This document shows, in pieces, positions 34,597 through 43,560 of a stretch of DNA of 64,000 nt. Both the position numbers and the translations under genes were made by a program. Position 1 is the stretch's first letter; every line of letters starts with the position of its first letter. This DNA is from Micropterix aruncella (Eukaryota > Arthropoda > Insecta > Lepidoptera > Micropterigidae), in contig OX155980.1 of assembly GCA_944548615.1 (NCBI GenBank), positions 42,682,601-42,746,600 of the forward strand. The letters run 5' to 3'. A model generated the notes under the pieces. That model was not told where the DNA came from and searched no databases. It worked only from the letters and a program-made list of their open reading frames with translations.

Positions 34597-35200
34597 AAAT
34601 TAAACAGATTTTCTTTTATAAGCGGATTTTTGATTGTACCTTGATTATTTTTATTATTCCTTTATTTTGTTATATTACTGGGGAATTATTTTTATTTATT
34701 TTTTCTACTGTTAGTGCTACTTATTCAATTTGGTCTGTTTCGACTATTTCATGTTGTATCTTTTTTTATGTTATTTCAGGCCATTCAATGAATATTACGA
34801 ATTTTTAATATCGAAAGATTATTAGCATTTTGTTTTTTTTTATGATTTAATTTTATTGCAATTAATATCATTTGCTAAATATTTTAGATAGAATAATTAT
34901 AATTAATGCTATTTATGAATTTGTTATTACTAAATTTAGAAAATAAGTAAAATTGTCAATCTGTTGCGATAACAGGGAATTAGGAGAGACATAATTCTGT
35001 AGACATAATTCTGTAGATATACTGCATTATCACCATAAATGTGACACCATAATTCAGACAATAAATATATTTCATATTTCATCGTTCATTTCAGTGTAAA
35101 CGCAGCCTTATTTAAACGATTCAAAACATCCCTTAAGTTATGAAGATTATATTGTCTACTTTTGCCAGTGACTACTTAAACTCTATCGTCAATAAAAAAA
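34597..35200. other. AT-rich DNA, nothing recognised
   Basis: T-rich stretch to about 34,860, then unremarkable AT-rich sequence. Confidence 0.4.
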
Positions 35201-35202
35201 AC

Positions 35203-35690
35203 AGTAGGGCGGTGTCGACTGCAACGGGAGAACCCGTCACTCCAGGCTGGTATTACGATATGTGATCGTTCTTTCAGCCGTGGGATGAAAGTTGAAGACT
35301 TAGAGACAAGACAATCTACTGTCTAGCTCCGCCAACAAGCCCGTTAGAGGCTAACGCCTTACGGCGAGGCACCGGGAAAGGTACCCAGCGGGTAGCCTCG
35401 CCCCCTAACTACAGTTTTGGTAGAATATCTCCGTCTGGAATTAACCTTCAGGATACCTCTGTCCTTCCGTCTGGTTACGGGTCCGAAGTCGCTTGCGCGG
35501 CCTCTAGCTGCTGTATTACAGCGGTAATTCAATTTGAATTTATCGCGGACCTGGGCGTCCTTTGCCCGTAGTGCCTCACGGAATCGGGTGGCTCTAGGTC
35601 ATTTCAAGAGTGGCATGACAGCAGGTCAATATCCACCCCCGCTGCTTAGTGGACAGTATATTTCCATAGTCTCCAGACTCCTTCAGCAAT
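35203..35690 (-). repeat. Family R retroposon, 5'-truncated, minus strand
   Basis: The minus strand contains GGAGTCTGGAGAC, AGCAGCGGGGGTG, TTGACCTGCTGTCATGCC, GAGGCCGCGCAAGCGAC, CCGTAACCAGACGGAAGGA and the terminal GTGACGGGTTCTCCCGTTG. It is the closest relative of the 1.01-kb copy and shows that copy's arrangement before LINE insertion (GCAGCGGGGGTG directly followed by the TTGACCTG block). Confidence 0.75.
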
Positions 35691-35957
35691 TAGTCAGAGT
35701 GCACTACCTTTAACTCCTTCTCTACCTTCTCCTTGAACGCAAATAGCAGTGTCCTACGCTTGCAGAAAACTGAATTGGCACCTTGCTTAACGTGTAAACT
35801 GATTTAACAAGCTCATTAAGTTAGCCGTTTAAAATACGAGGGGCATTCAAAAGAAAGTGATAATGAGTTACAAACTCTTTGGAACAATATATAAATAAAT
35901 ACTAGCAGGAATAGCTAATACATCTATATTATGATATAAATAACAAAATCTGATTTT

Positions 35958-36428
35958 ATAAAATCGAAGACTATCGCGGTTGTTTGACATTATAAATAGG
36001 ATAGAAACGAATTTACAGCGTGAAATTTCTAGCACCCGACGTTTCGGTGATGTTGCAGCCGCCGTTGTCTAGGGTAGACTGAAAGAGCTGTCAATACGTT
36101 GTTTTGCGGGTAGGCCCCATACCGCTGCCGCCACTGCGTAGCTTATAACGGTGGTGGGGGGGGCGGGCTTCCGAGCCGCGAATTTCGAAAATCCCTCTTG
36201 CACACAACACTCACTGTATCCTGTCTTACGTCCTTGCGTTCAGCGTTCGGCGGCGGGAAGTTTGTAACCGTCGTCTCTATTGAAGTTCGGGGTTCCCGAG
36301 TTCGGGGTACCCGCAAAACAACGGATTGACAGCTCTTTCAGTCTACCCTGGACAACGGCGGCTGCAACGTCAGCGAAACGTCAGGTGCTACAAATTTCAC
36401 GCGGTAAATTCGTTTCTATCCTATTTAT
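35958..36428. mobile_element. Penelope-like element copy 2: pLTR plus inverted pLTR
   Basis: Bounded by the 12-bp duplication AAATCTGATTTT (35946-35957 and 36429-36440). It starts with a ~31-base extension containing ATCGAAGACTATCGCGGTTG, then the pLTR (TATAAATAGGATAGAAACGA, ACGTTTCGGTGATGTTGCAG, TTGTTTTGCGGGTAGGCC) to about 36,290. The first ~138 bases of pLTR then follow in reverse complement (about 36,291-36,428). Penelope-like elements typically have such inverted pLTR arrangements and a short terminal extension. No coding capacity apart from about 20 codons of C-terminus. Confidence 0.8.
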
Positions 36429-36501
36429 AAATCTGATTTTCATTTGTTTTTTTTATATAAATAGTCATTTGTTTGCATCTTGTCGAAGTGTGTTGGAATA
36501 A

Positions 36502-36865
36502 ATGAAAAAAAAACGAAAGTTCACGCGGGAATTAAATATTTTTGCTTGTTTTTTATGCGTAACGAGTATTTCAAAGCTTACGTGGTACATTAGGGGGTTG
36601 AAGCTTCACTATATTCTACGGTTTCACAAGGGATGTGCTGAATTAAGACGTGGAAAAACTTAAGCTGACGCTGACCCTTGCTTGCGTCGCCCTACGACGG
36701 CAACCACCGAAGAAATGGTTAAAGAAGTGGAAAAAAATGTTTTGGCTGATCGTCGTGACACGGTTTGTTGTATTGCTGAGAAAGTGACGATTCCGATAGA
36801 TATTGCGCATAGTATTTTACATGATCGATTAGGGATGAAAAAGGTGTCCGAAAACTGAGTAGGTA
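36502..36865 (+). pseudogene. Mariner transposase N-terminal DNA-binding part
   Basis: The frame starting at 36,502 runs through a decayed first helix-turn-helix to LRRGKT, a stop, then RRPTTATTEEMVKEVEKNV, LADRRDT and HSILHDRLGMKKVSE before another stop at about 36,857. GRP-x-TATTEE and S-I-L-H-x-x-L-G-M-K-K-V-S are hallmark sequences of the paired-type DNA-binding region of mariner transposases. The D,D34D catalytic domain is missing. Non-functional. Confidence 0.8.
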
Positions 36866-36984
36866 CCTATAACGCTTACGGAAACGCTGGAAAACCAATT
36901 AATATAATGATACATGCGACTGGAAAAAAATATAAATTGCGTCACTTAAATGCATAGCTTGATGACAAAGGTACTGTAAGAGTG

Positions 36985-37206
36985 TGGTAGCGAATAAATG
37001 TCATTGAAGGCGTGGCCTTCAAGGTTAAAAAAACACCTATTCTAGAAGCGAAACACCCGTACACCAAGATGATTATCCAAGATCAACACGAAAAGGCCGC
37101 CTACATAGGAGCAGCGAGTTCATCGGAAACAAAATGTGCCAACAATTCTGTAAGAGGTGGTAATGAGCTCGTTGGGGATGGTTTTAGTGCAAGCATCTCC
37201 CTGACA
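36985..37206 (+). pseudogene. Possible BEL/Pao integrase-region fragment
   Basis: The segment PILEAKHPYTKMIIQDQHEK resembles the zinc-binding linker upstream of BEL/Pao integrases (pattern PI-x3-KHPxT-x-LI-x2-HHE). The frame continues about 40 residues without a clear match and ends with a stop. Too short to be certain; no flanking LTR was identified. Confidence 0.4.
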
Positions 37207-37599
37207 TAAAAAACCGAGTAATCTTTTTTTTAAAGACAAAGCTTTAAATTAGCTAAAATAAAAATTGTTATAAAACCAACCAATTTCAATTAAAAATAAA
37301 CAAACCACTGTCAATAAAATATGACCTGAATATCAAGTCAAGAGTAAGTTTACGAGTAAACCCGATATGGCTTGCCCAATATATCGTGTTTTTCCTCTAT
37401 TCTGTTGTCTATTTTCATACTAATCATGCGAATGAAGAAAATTGTTATTATCTACGTTTTATTATTTTTCTTGAGACAAATTTTATGGAATATAAAATTT
37501 TATGTTACAAAATAATGAGTTTGATTTACCTACTTACTTCAAAGTTTAATTTAAAGTTTATACATTTTTTGAAAAATACATACTATAAATAGGATAGAA

Positions 37600-37893
37600 A
37601 ACGAATTTACCGCGTGAAATTTGTAGGACCCGACGTTTCGGTGACGTTGCAGCCGCCGTTGTCTATGGTAGACTGAAGAGCTGTCCGTTGTTTTGCGGGT
37701 AGGCCGCAAACCGCTGCCGCCACTGCGTAGGTTATAACGGTGGTGGGGGGCCGGGCTCAGAGCGCGGGAATTTTTAAAATCCGTCTTGCACACAACACTC
37801 ACTGTATCCTGTTTTACGTCTTTGCGTTCGGCGTTCGGCGGCGGGAACATTTTAAGAAGAGGGTTCCACGTAGAAGAGAGTTTGTAGCCGTCA
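37600..37893 (-). pseudogene. Penelope-like polymerase C-terminal tail after LINE-C
   Basis: On the minus strand the continuation reads DDGYKLSSTWNPLL, then PPPNAERKDV and HRYNLRSGG before running into the pLTR. NFNRD at the end of the right-hand fragment joins naturally with DGYKL here; copy 2 preserves the uninterrupted join. The first residues of the apparent frame (MKLKIEIEI) derive from the LINE-C tail. The frame runs on through the pLTR without real homology. Confidence 0.8.
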
Positions 37894-39252
37894 TCAATTT
37901 CAATTTCAATTTTCAATTTCAATTTATTTCCAAAAAATCTTAACAGATTGTAGAAACTTAATATTTAGGTACATTTAAATTACAGTATATTAGTTCGTTT
38001 TTACAATATTTAAATTTATCACCACGTACATACAGTTACTTCATTATTTCTTTTAGGGCATCCAAATCATTTTTAAGATTTATTTACTAAAACCACAAAT
38101 TAAAATAATTGATAAAAATAATCAAGAAATTAAATTCAGAAAAAGTCAGAATAATTAAAAAATGCTACTTAAAATTGTCAAAAAAATGACCAAAAAATTT
38201 GAAAAATTATTTAAAAAAACAAACTCATCGATCGAGTAAAAAGCTTTGTCTAATAAGAATTCTTTAAGTAACTTTTTGAATAAGCTTTCCACTTGAATAG
38301 TTTTTAAACTTTCTGGTAGCCTGTTAAAGTAATATGGCCCTGAGTATTTTTTGTCTTGCCTTGCTGTGTTTAGTTTAATACATGGTATAAAAATGTTTAA
38401 TTTATTTCTCGTATTTTTAGTATGTGTATCTGAAAACTTTTTATAATGTGTTTCTTTATTTTTAAAAAAACTCAGTTAGTAACTTAAAGAGATAGAGTGA
38501 GGTTAAGGTGAGGATTCTTAGCCTTTTAAAAATGGGTCGACATGACTCTTCCCTTTTCACCTTTGCAATTATTCGCACTGCTCTCTTTTGGAGTATAAAT
38601 ATGGGTTCCCTATGACAAGCATAACAATTTCCCCAGATCGTAATGGCATAACTTAGGATAGCTTCAATATAGCTGAAATAAACATTTCTTGTTTGCAATT
38701 CATCCAAAGACCTTCTTACAATACTTAAAGCATAACATGCCCGGCTTAACCTACTTTCGAGGTTTTCACAGTGAAAGTTCCATTTTAAAAGTTCGTCGAC
38801 AGGAACACCTAAAAATCTAGTACAATGAGTTTGAGGAATGGCAGTGTTATTTATTGAAAGTATTATTGGCGAACCTTTATTCCGATTTCGATGATTTGTA
38901 AAATGTATGAAGTTACTTTTAGACGCATTTAGTGTGAGGTTGTTGCTCTCAAACCAACTATTTAGTTTGAATAGATTAATTTTAACGTTAATCAATAATT
39001 CTTCCATATCTTTACCGGCAACAATTAAACTAGTGTCGTCAGCAAACATCGTTACATTTATATCGTTGAAATACATTGGTAAATCACTTACATATACTAA
39101 AAATAGAATAGGGCCCAAAATGGAACCCTGCGGGACTCCAAGTTTATTAGTTAAAGGGATCGAACAGTGTTTTGTAATGTTTTGATTTTGAAATTGTGTA
39201 ATTTCCACTATTTGCGTCCTATTTGTTAAATATGAATCAAACCATTTTAAGC
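37894..39252 (-). mobile_element. LINE-C, 5'-truncated CR1/L2-like LINE
   Basis: Minus-strand insertion in the Penelope-like gene. The 3' tail is a TTGAAA/TTGAAA-type tract (37894-37925), followed by a 3' UTR and RT C-terminus. The 5' truncation point at 39,252 is immediately before LKWFDSYLTNRTQ. The host sequence on the two sides overlaps by CATC, a possible short target duplication. Confidence 0.8.
38462..39208 (-). pseudogene. LINE-C reverse transcriptase, C-terminal part
   Basis: 248 codons with LGVPQGSILGPILFLVYVSD near residue 23, MFADDTSLI near 54 (catalytic ADD), FIHFTNHRN, CTRFLGVPVDE near 133, AILSYAITIWGN near 187 and LQKRAVRIIAKV near 207. A stop follows FKLLTEFF, and the remaining C-terminus lies in other frames. 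Similar in architecture to LINE-A ORF2 but clearly a different family. Confidence 0.85.
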
Positions 39253-39975
39253 ATCTCTATTGAAGTTCGGAGTTCTTCTTATTTCAATGGCTTCCCGGAT
39301 CATGCGAGGAAAGTAGAATTGTTCCTTGGATAGAACAATGGGATTTTGAAACTGCATCCAGTGGTTACTTCCGCTATCCAATATATGTTCGCAGATTGCC
39401 GATTTTTCTCGCTGAACGTTTTTAACAGCTTTGATGTGTTCTGTCAGTCGCGTGGCTATGGGCCGTTTCGTTTGTCCAACGTAGGCTAGCCCGCAGCTGC
39501 ATTCGACTTTATACACACCCGGGGTTTGCAGTGGTATTACATCCTTTACAGGCCTCAAAAATCGAGCTATATTTTGGGTCGGTTTGAAGATCGTTTTTAT
39601 ATCGAATCTGTTTAGCATCTTACTTATTCGATCAGTCACGCCCTTGACGTATGGTAAGAATGCTCTTGATCTGCTCGGCTTTTGAGTTTCGTCCGTATTA
39701 GATCGTGTGCGTGTCTCGTGATATTTTCCGTATCCATTTTTCCTAAGGACATCATTGACATGTTCCATCTCCTTCGGAAAATGCTCAGTGTCGCATAGAT
39801 CGCGTGCTCGATTCACGAGCGACGTTTGCACTGAACGTAGATGGTAGGGATGATGGTGTGAGCTTGCATGCAAATATCTGTCCGTATGTGTGGGCTTCCG
39901 ATATACCGTATGTCCGAGAGTATTGTCACTTCTCCTCGTCAATTCGTTTTCTATCCTATTTATAATGTCAAACAA
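39253..39975 (-). pseudogene. Penelope-like polymerase: RT C-terminus and GIY-YIG endonuclease
   Basis: The first ~12 residues (MFDIINRIENEL) come from the inverted pLTR end, not from the gene. Homology begins at TVYRKPTHTDRYLHASSHHH (residues 23-42), a Penelope RT-thumb hallmark. A linker follows, then the GIY-YIG endonuclease from residue 152: GVYKVECSCGLAYVGQTKR (GVY..YVG replaces the canonical GIY..YIG), RLTEH, ICEHILDSGSNH, and IREAIEIRRTPNFNRD containing the catalytic Glu. It would cut target DNA for Penelope reverse transcription. The RT palm is missing and the last codons are replaced by LINE-C sequence, so the gene is dead. Confidence 0.85.
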
Positions 39976-40054
39976 CCGCGATAGTCTTCGATTTTAAAAT
40001 ACATACTGCCTAAAATTACTTTTGTCGAGATACCTATATACTTGCAACAAATAT

Positions 40055-40540
40055 AAAATCTATCTATATATATAAAAATGAATCGCGTGCGTTAGCCTTG
40101 CAGGTTCTCGGAAATGACTCGACCGATTCAAATTATTTTTCTTTTATTTTGTTTGCCTCGATTCAGTGGTGGTTTACAAAAAATATGTTTAGGAAAAACT
40201 CAAAGAAACAACTGAAAAATCGAAAATGGGAAATAGGCCACTTCAATAGATGGCGTTCGCGGCGATCCGCCGCGGCGAAAGTCAAAAAGCCGATAAGTCA
40301 AAAAGTCAAAATGTCAAAAAAGTCTCGATTTTTATTTGTTTGCACGCTGTTACGTACTTGCTGAGCATCGCTTTGGTTCGTACGAATATGTGAAAAAATA
40401 GCTCTATGGATGGTTCGCAGCAAAAGGGGAAGATTTTTACTGGCGTGGTATTCATAAATTGCCCAAAAGATGGCAAAAATGTATTACAAGCGACGGAGCA
40501 GACTTTAAATAAAGCACTTTGTCATCATTCTTCCGAATTT
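40055..40540 (+). repeat. Dispersed-type repeat starting TCTATCTATATATATAAAAA
   Basis: The opening TCTATCTATATATATAAAAA followed by ATCGCGTGCG-type sequence resembles 5' ends of insect Helitrons, which begin with TC. The expected 3' hairpin plus CTRR end was not located. The 88-codon frame inside has no motif. Low confidence. Confidence 0.3.
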
Positions 40541-40649
40541 ACCATGTTTTTATAGAAAAAAAATCGCATTTTATACTTGTACATCTGGTACATGCTATAT
40601 ATCCACTCCTTATACATAAATCATAATCCATTGTGGCGATCTCAACGTA

Positions 40650-41045
40650 TATACAGGTTGAGTTTTTAATTATTGACATACTTGTAGTAGCTGCATCAGT
40701 ACGACGAACTGAGCAACTTTTGATAAAAAAAAATTTAAAATCATTTTTTTTTTGCATTGATTTTTTTTTATAGTATAAAAAGCATTGAGCACGATGCGCT
40801 ATTTAGCGGTAGGTTAAATATCGCTAATATTGTTTATTACCGATGTTTTACCTACCGCTAGATGGAGCAGCGCGCTCAACGCTTCTCATACTTTTCTTTA
40901 ATCAATGATATTTACAAAATTGACTATTAAATTTTTGAAAAACTAAAAAAAAAAAAATTTCATTTTTCTAAATAAATGTTGACTATCTTGTCGTATTAAT
41001 TCACCCACTGCAATTATGTCACTAATTAAAAACTCATAACATAAA
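40650..41045. mobile_element. Fold-back (MITE-like) element with arms of about 185 bp
   Basis: Left arm landmarks GAGTTTTTAATTA, TGACATA, GTACGAC, AGCATTGAGCACGATG, TTTAGCGGTAGGT and ATATCGCTAAT recur in reverse complement in the right arm (to about 41,038). The central 40790-40882 hairpin has arms of about 47 bases around TAGCGGTAGGT/ACCTACCGCTA. No transposase encoded. Minus-strand frame 40539-40757 is incidental. Confidence 0.8.
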
Positions 41046-41566
41046 CAATATGTATTAATATTTTCTGTGTTTATGTATTCTGATAGCTTTTGTTGCTAGT
41101 ATTTATCATTGTTAATACTTTCATGCAGGAAATTAATTAATTATTAGGTTAGATTGAGCCATTTTATTATATTCTTTCTTATATGTACAACTTTTCACTA
41201 TGTTAATCGACATAATGCTGTCATAATAAAAGAAACATATGAATATTTCACACAATTGATACGTATACATAGTATATTCGACGACAAAAATAAATAGTTT
41301 TACCATCGACTAGCTAGACTAAACAAATGGATGGGGTGTGGTAATGTAAAATTTGATATGTGTATTTCGGCTTAATGATGTTTCGTGATCCATAGGAATC
41401 ACTGCACATTTATCATTTGTTATCCATTGGACATTGTAATCATCATTAGCGTTGGGCCAACAAACCGATACGGACCTTGGGCTACTAAAATAACGAATTC
41501 AAAATGAAACTTTGTATTTACTGAATCAATGACTTACATCCTTTTATAAAGTAGAGGTTGTTAGAG
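41046..41566. other. AT-rich DNA, nothing recognised
   Basis: No frame or repeat relation identified. Confidence 0.4.
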
Positions 41567-41575
41567 TGATATCTT

Positions 41576-42157
41576 GTTAGGAAGCTAATGGGCCCTGTTG
41601 CAGTTGGCCACTAAGACTCATTTGTTCAGGGTCGGTCAACACCTATCCGGCGGCCTCCACGTATGAAGTACGAACCCGGGTAGGACTCTGGCCTACGGGC
41701 CGGTTTCCCCCAGGAGTCAATCTTCTGGCGCACTTGGACGGTTTGCGCACCGTGCGGCGTCAGCCGATCGATTGTGCGTTCTGACTGACAGTCGGGGGAG
41801 TCTGTAAATAGGCTATAGGCTACCCGATTCCGGGTAGCAGCCGGATAAAGGGCGCCGTGGTCCGCGATAGATTTGGTAAACGCCGTATCACCGCGTCGTA
41901 AGGGAGAGACCGGAGATTCGGGAGACCGGAGTAATCTGGTTGCAACTGGTAGTAAGGGCGCGAATAGTCGGCCCGCTGGGGTACTAACCTGGCTATCTTG
42001 CGGTAAGGCGTTGGTCTCTTACGGGCATGTGGCGGAACTTGACTGTGGACTGTTTTGTCCTAAGTCTTCTGCGCTCAGTTCCTGGGAAACAGAACCATAC
42101 ATTTCGTTAAAACTTTCTGAAGTGACGGGTTCGCCCGTTGTAGTTGGCAGCCTAAGT
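41576..42157 (+). mobile_element. Family R retroposon with target duplication
   Basis: Bounded by TGATATCTT at 41567-41575 and 42158-42166, a 9-bp direct repeat. Contains GGTCGGTCAACACC, GGTTTGCGCACCGTGCGG, GGCTACCCGATTCCGG, GTCGGCCCGCTGGGG, GACTGTTTTGTCCTAAGTC and the terminal GTGACGGGTTCGCCCGTTG. The 95-codon frame across it is not conserved in the other copies. Confidence 0.75.
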
Positions 42158-42350
42158 TGATATCTTCGACATGAAATTAAAGATTAGTTCGCAAATGTTA
42201 CATTCATAATAATTTCATTAGCATAATAGTATTCACGTCAGAATAAGGGAAGAACAAAACAAAATGAAATATTTTAGGATAAATGTAAGAAAAAAATGTA
42301 TTTTAGAGTAAATGTAAATAAAAAATGTAGGAAATATAACAAAGATAAAA

Positions 42351-42959
42351 TACGTGTGGCACTCGGGGACTGCCGCGGTAAAGCTATTGCATAGCATTTT
42401 TAACAACTTATGCAATTATAATTATTTATTTATTTTATTTATTTTGTTGTTTCTGATATCAGATAACTGCGCTCTATCGGAAAACGTTGAAATTATTCCG
42501 AATCATTTGCGGCTGCGAAAGCAAATGATTCGGAATAATTTAAACGTCTTTCGATAGAACCCCGCGCACGATTTTTTTTTTCGATAAAGCAAAAAAAACG
42601 GATTATTCGAAAAAATTCGTAGATAAAAAGATAAATAATTAAATTATCTTCAAAATGGTGCAGGTTTCATAATAATACGCCAGATAGTTTTTGCGTAGTA
42701 GTCGTTTTTGTGTTCGGGTAGACCTAATTTCACAAATTAATTACACTACGTAATATAAACAAAATCTAAAATATTCAAAGCTAAGAATATTAGCAAAATG
42801 TTCTTGTTTAACATATATTTTTTTCGAATCGTAAGCAGTACTCGTTTAGACGTAATTATCAGTTTAAAATCATTTATTTTCGTTAAGAAATTTCTTCATT
42901 CGGTCGCCGCGCTGGCCTAGGCCCGCGATAAAAGCTATGCAATAGCTTAAAAATAAAAA
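42351..42959 (-). repeat. Unit A, first copy of a head-to-tail dimer
   Basis: About 600 bp, non-coding, opposite in orientation to the copies in the 58-64-kb array. It has 15-bp inverted ends (AAGCTATTGCATAGC/GCTATGCAATAGCTT) and an internal hairpin: a perfect 20-bp stem (42491-42510 with 42521-42540) around a 10-base loop, extended by an imperfect outer stem to about 42471-42558. The 67-codon frame found in both copies (MWHSGTAAVK...) shows the same level of change as the non-coding parts and is not called a gene. Confidence 0.9.
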
Positions 42960-43560
42960 TACGTGTGGCACTCGGGGACTGCCGCGGTAAAGCTATTGCA
43001 TAGCATTTTTAACAACTTATGCAATTATAATTATTTATTTATTGTATTTATTTTATTTTTTCTGATATCAGATAACTGCGCTCTATCGGAAAACGTTGAA
43101 ATTATTCCGAATCATTTGCGGCTGCGAAAGCAAATGATTCGGAAAAATTTAAATGTCTTCCGATAGAGCGCCGCGCACGAAATTTTTATTCGATAAAGCA
43201 AAAAAAACGGATTATTCGAAAAAAATCGTAGATAAAAAGATAGATAATTAAATTATCTTTAAAATGGTGTAGGTTTCATAATAATACGCCGGATAGTATT
43301 TGCGTAGTAGTCGTTTTTGTGTTCGGTTAGACCTAATTTCACAAATTAATTACACTATGTAATATAAACAAAATCTAAAATATTCAAAGCTAAGAATATT
43401 AGGAAAATGTTCTTGTTTAACATATATTTTTTTCGAATCGTACGTAGTACTCGTTTAGACGTAATTATCACTTTAAAATCATTAATTTTCGTTAAGAAAT
43501 TTCTTCATTCGGTCGCCGCTCTGGCCTTGGCCCGCGATAAAAGCTATGCAATAGCTTAAA
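42960..43560 (-). repeat. Unit A, second copy of the dimer
   Basis: Directly follows the first copy in the same orientation, differing by scattered substitutions. In its hairpin the second arm has one changed base (GGAAAAATT for GGAATAATT). ACAAAGA occurs just outside both ends of the dimer (about 42,339 and 43,567), a possible but weak target duplication. Confidence 0.9.

Larger units (their letters stand above)
35835..36890 (+). mobile_element. Mariner-like remnant, interrupted by a Penelope-like element
   Basis: The left end TACGAGGGGCATTCAAAAG resembles a mariner terminal repeat and follows a TA. Coding homology begins near 36,502 (ATGAAAAAAAAACGAAAG) and ends near 36,885. The right inverted repeat was not found, so the element is 3'-truncated. 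The Penelope-like copy 35958-36428 lies in its 5' UTR between 12-bp direct repeats. Confidence 0.7.
37585..39995 (-). mobile_element. Penelope-like element copy 1, 5'-truncated, with nested LINE-C
   Basis: Flanked by the 12-bp duplication AAAATACATACT (37573-37584 and 39996-40007). Reading leftward: a ~31-base extension (AATCGAAGACTATCGCGGTT), a ~23-base inverted pLTR end (ATAAATAGGATAGAAAACGA), coding sequence truncated in the RT thumb, the GIY-YIG domain, the C-terminal tail, then the 3' pLTR ending at 37,585. LINE-C interrupts it at 37.89-39.25 kb. The left and right ends share the same inverted sequence. Confidence 0.85.

Noticed and set aside
36280..36501. 73-codon plus-strand frame as a gene
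   Set aside because: It crosses the inverted pLTR arm of the Penelope-like element and its target duplication.
37551..37600. C-terminal residues of the 123-codon minus-strand frame
   Set aside because: Past the Penelope C-terminus the frame only reads through the pLTR and flanking DNA.
40055..40540. Confident Helitron call
   Set aside because: Only the TC-type 5' end looks right; no 3' hairpin with CTRR end or Rep/helicase sequence was found.
42354..43166. 67-codon frame MWHSGTAAVK... conserved in two places
   Set aside because: It lies in tandem unit A and changes at the same rate as non-coding parts; the array copies show stops and indels.
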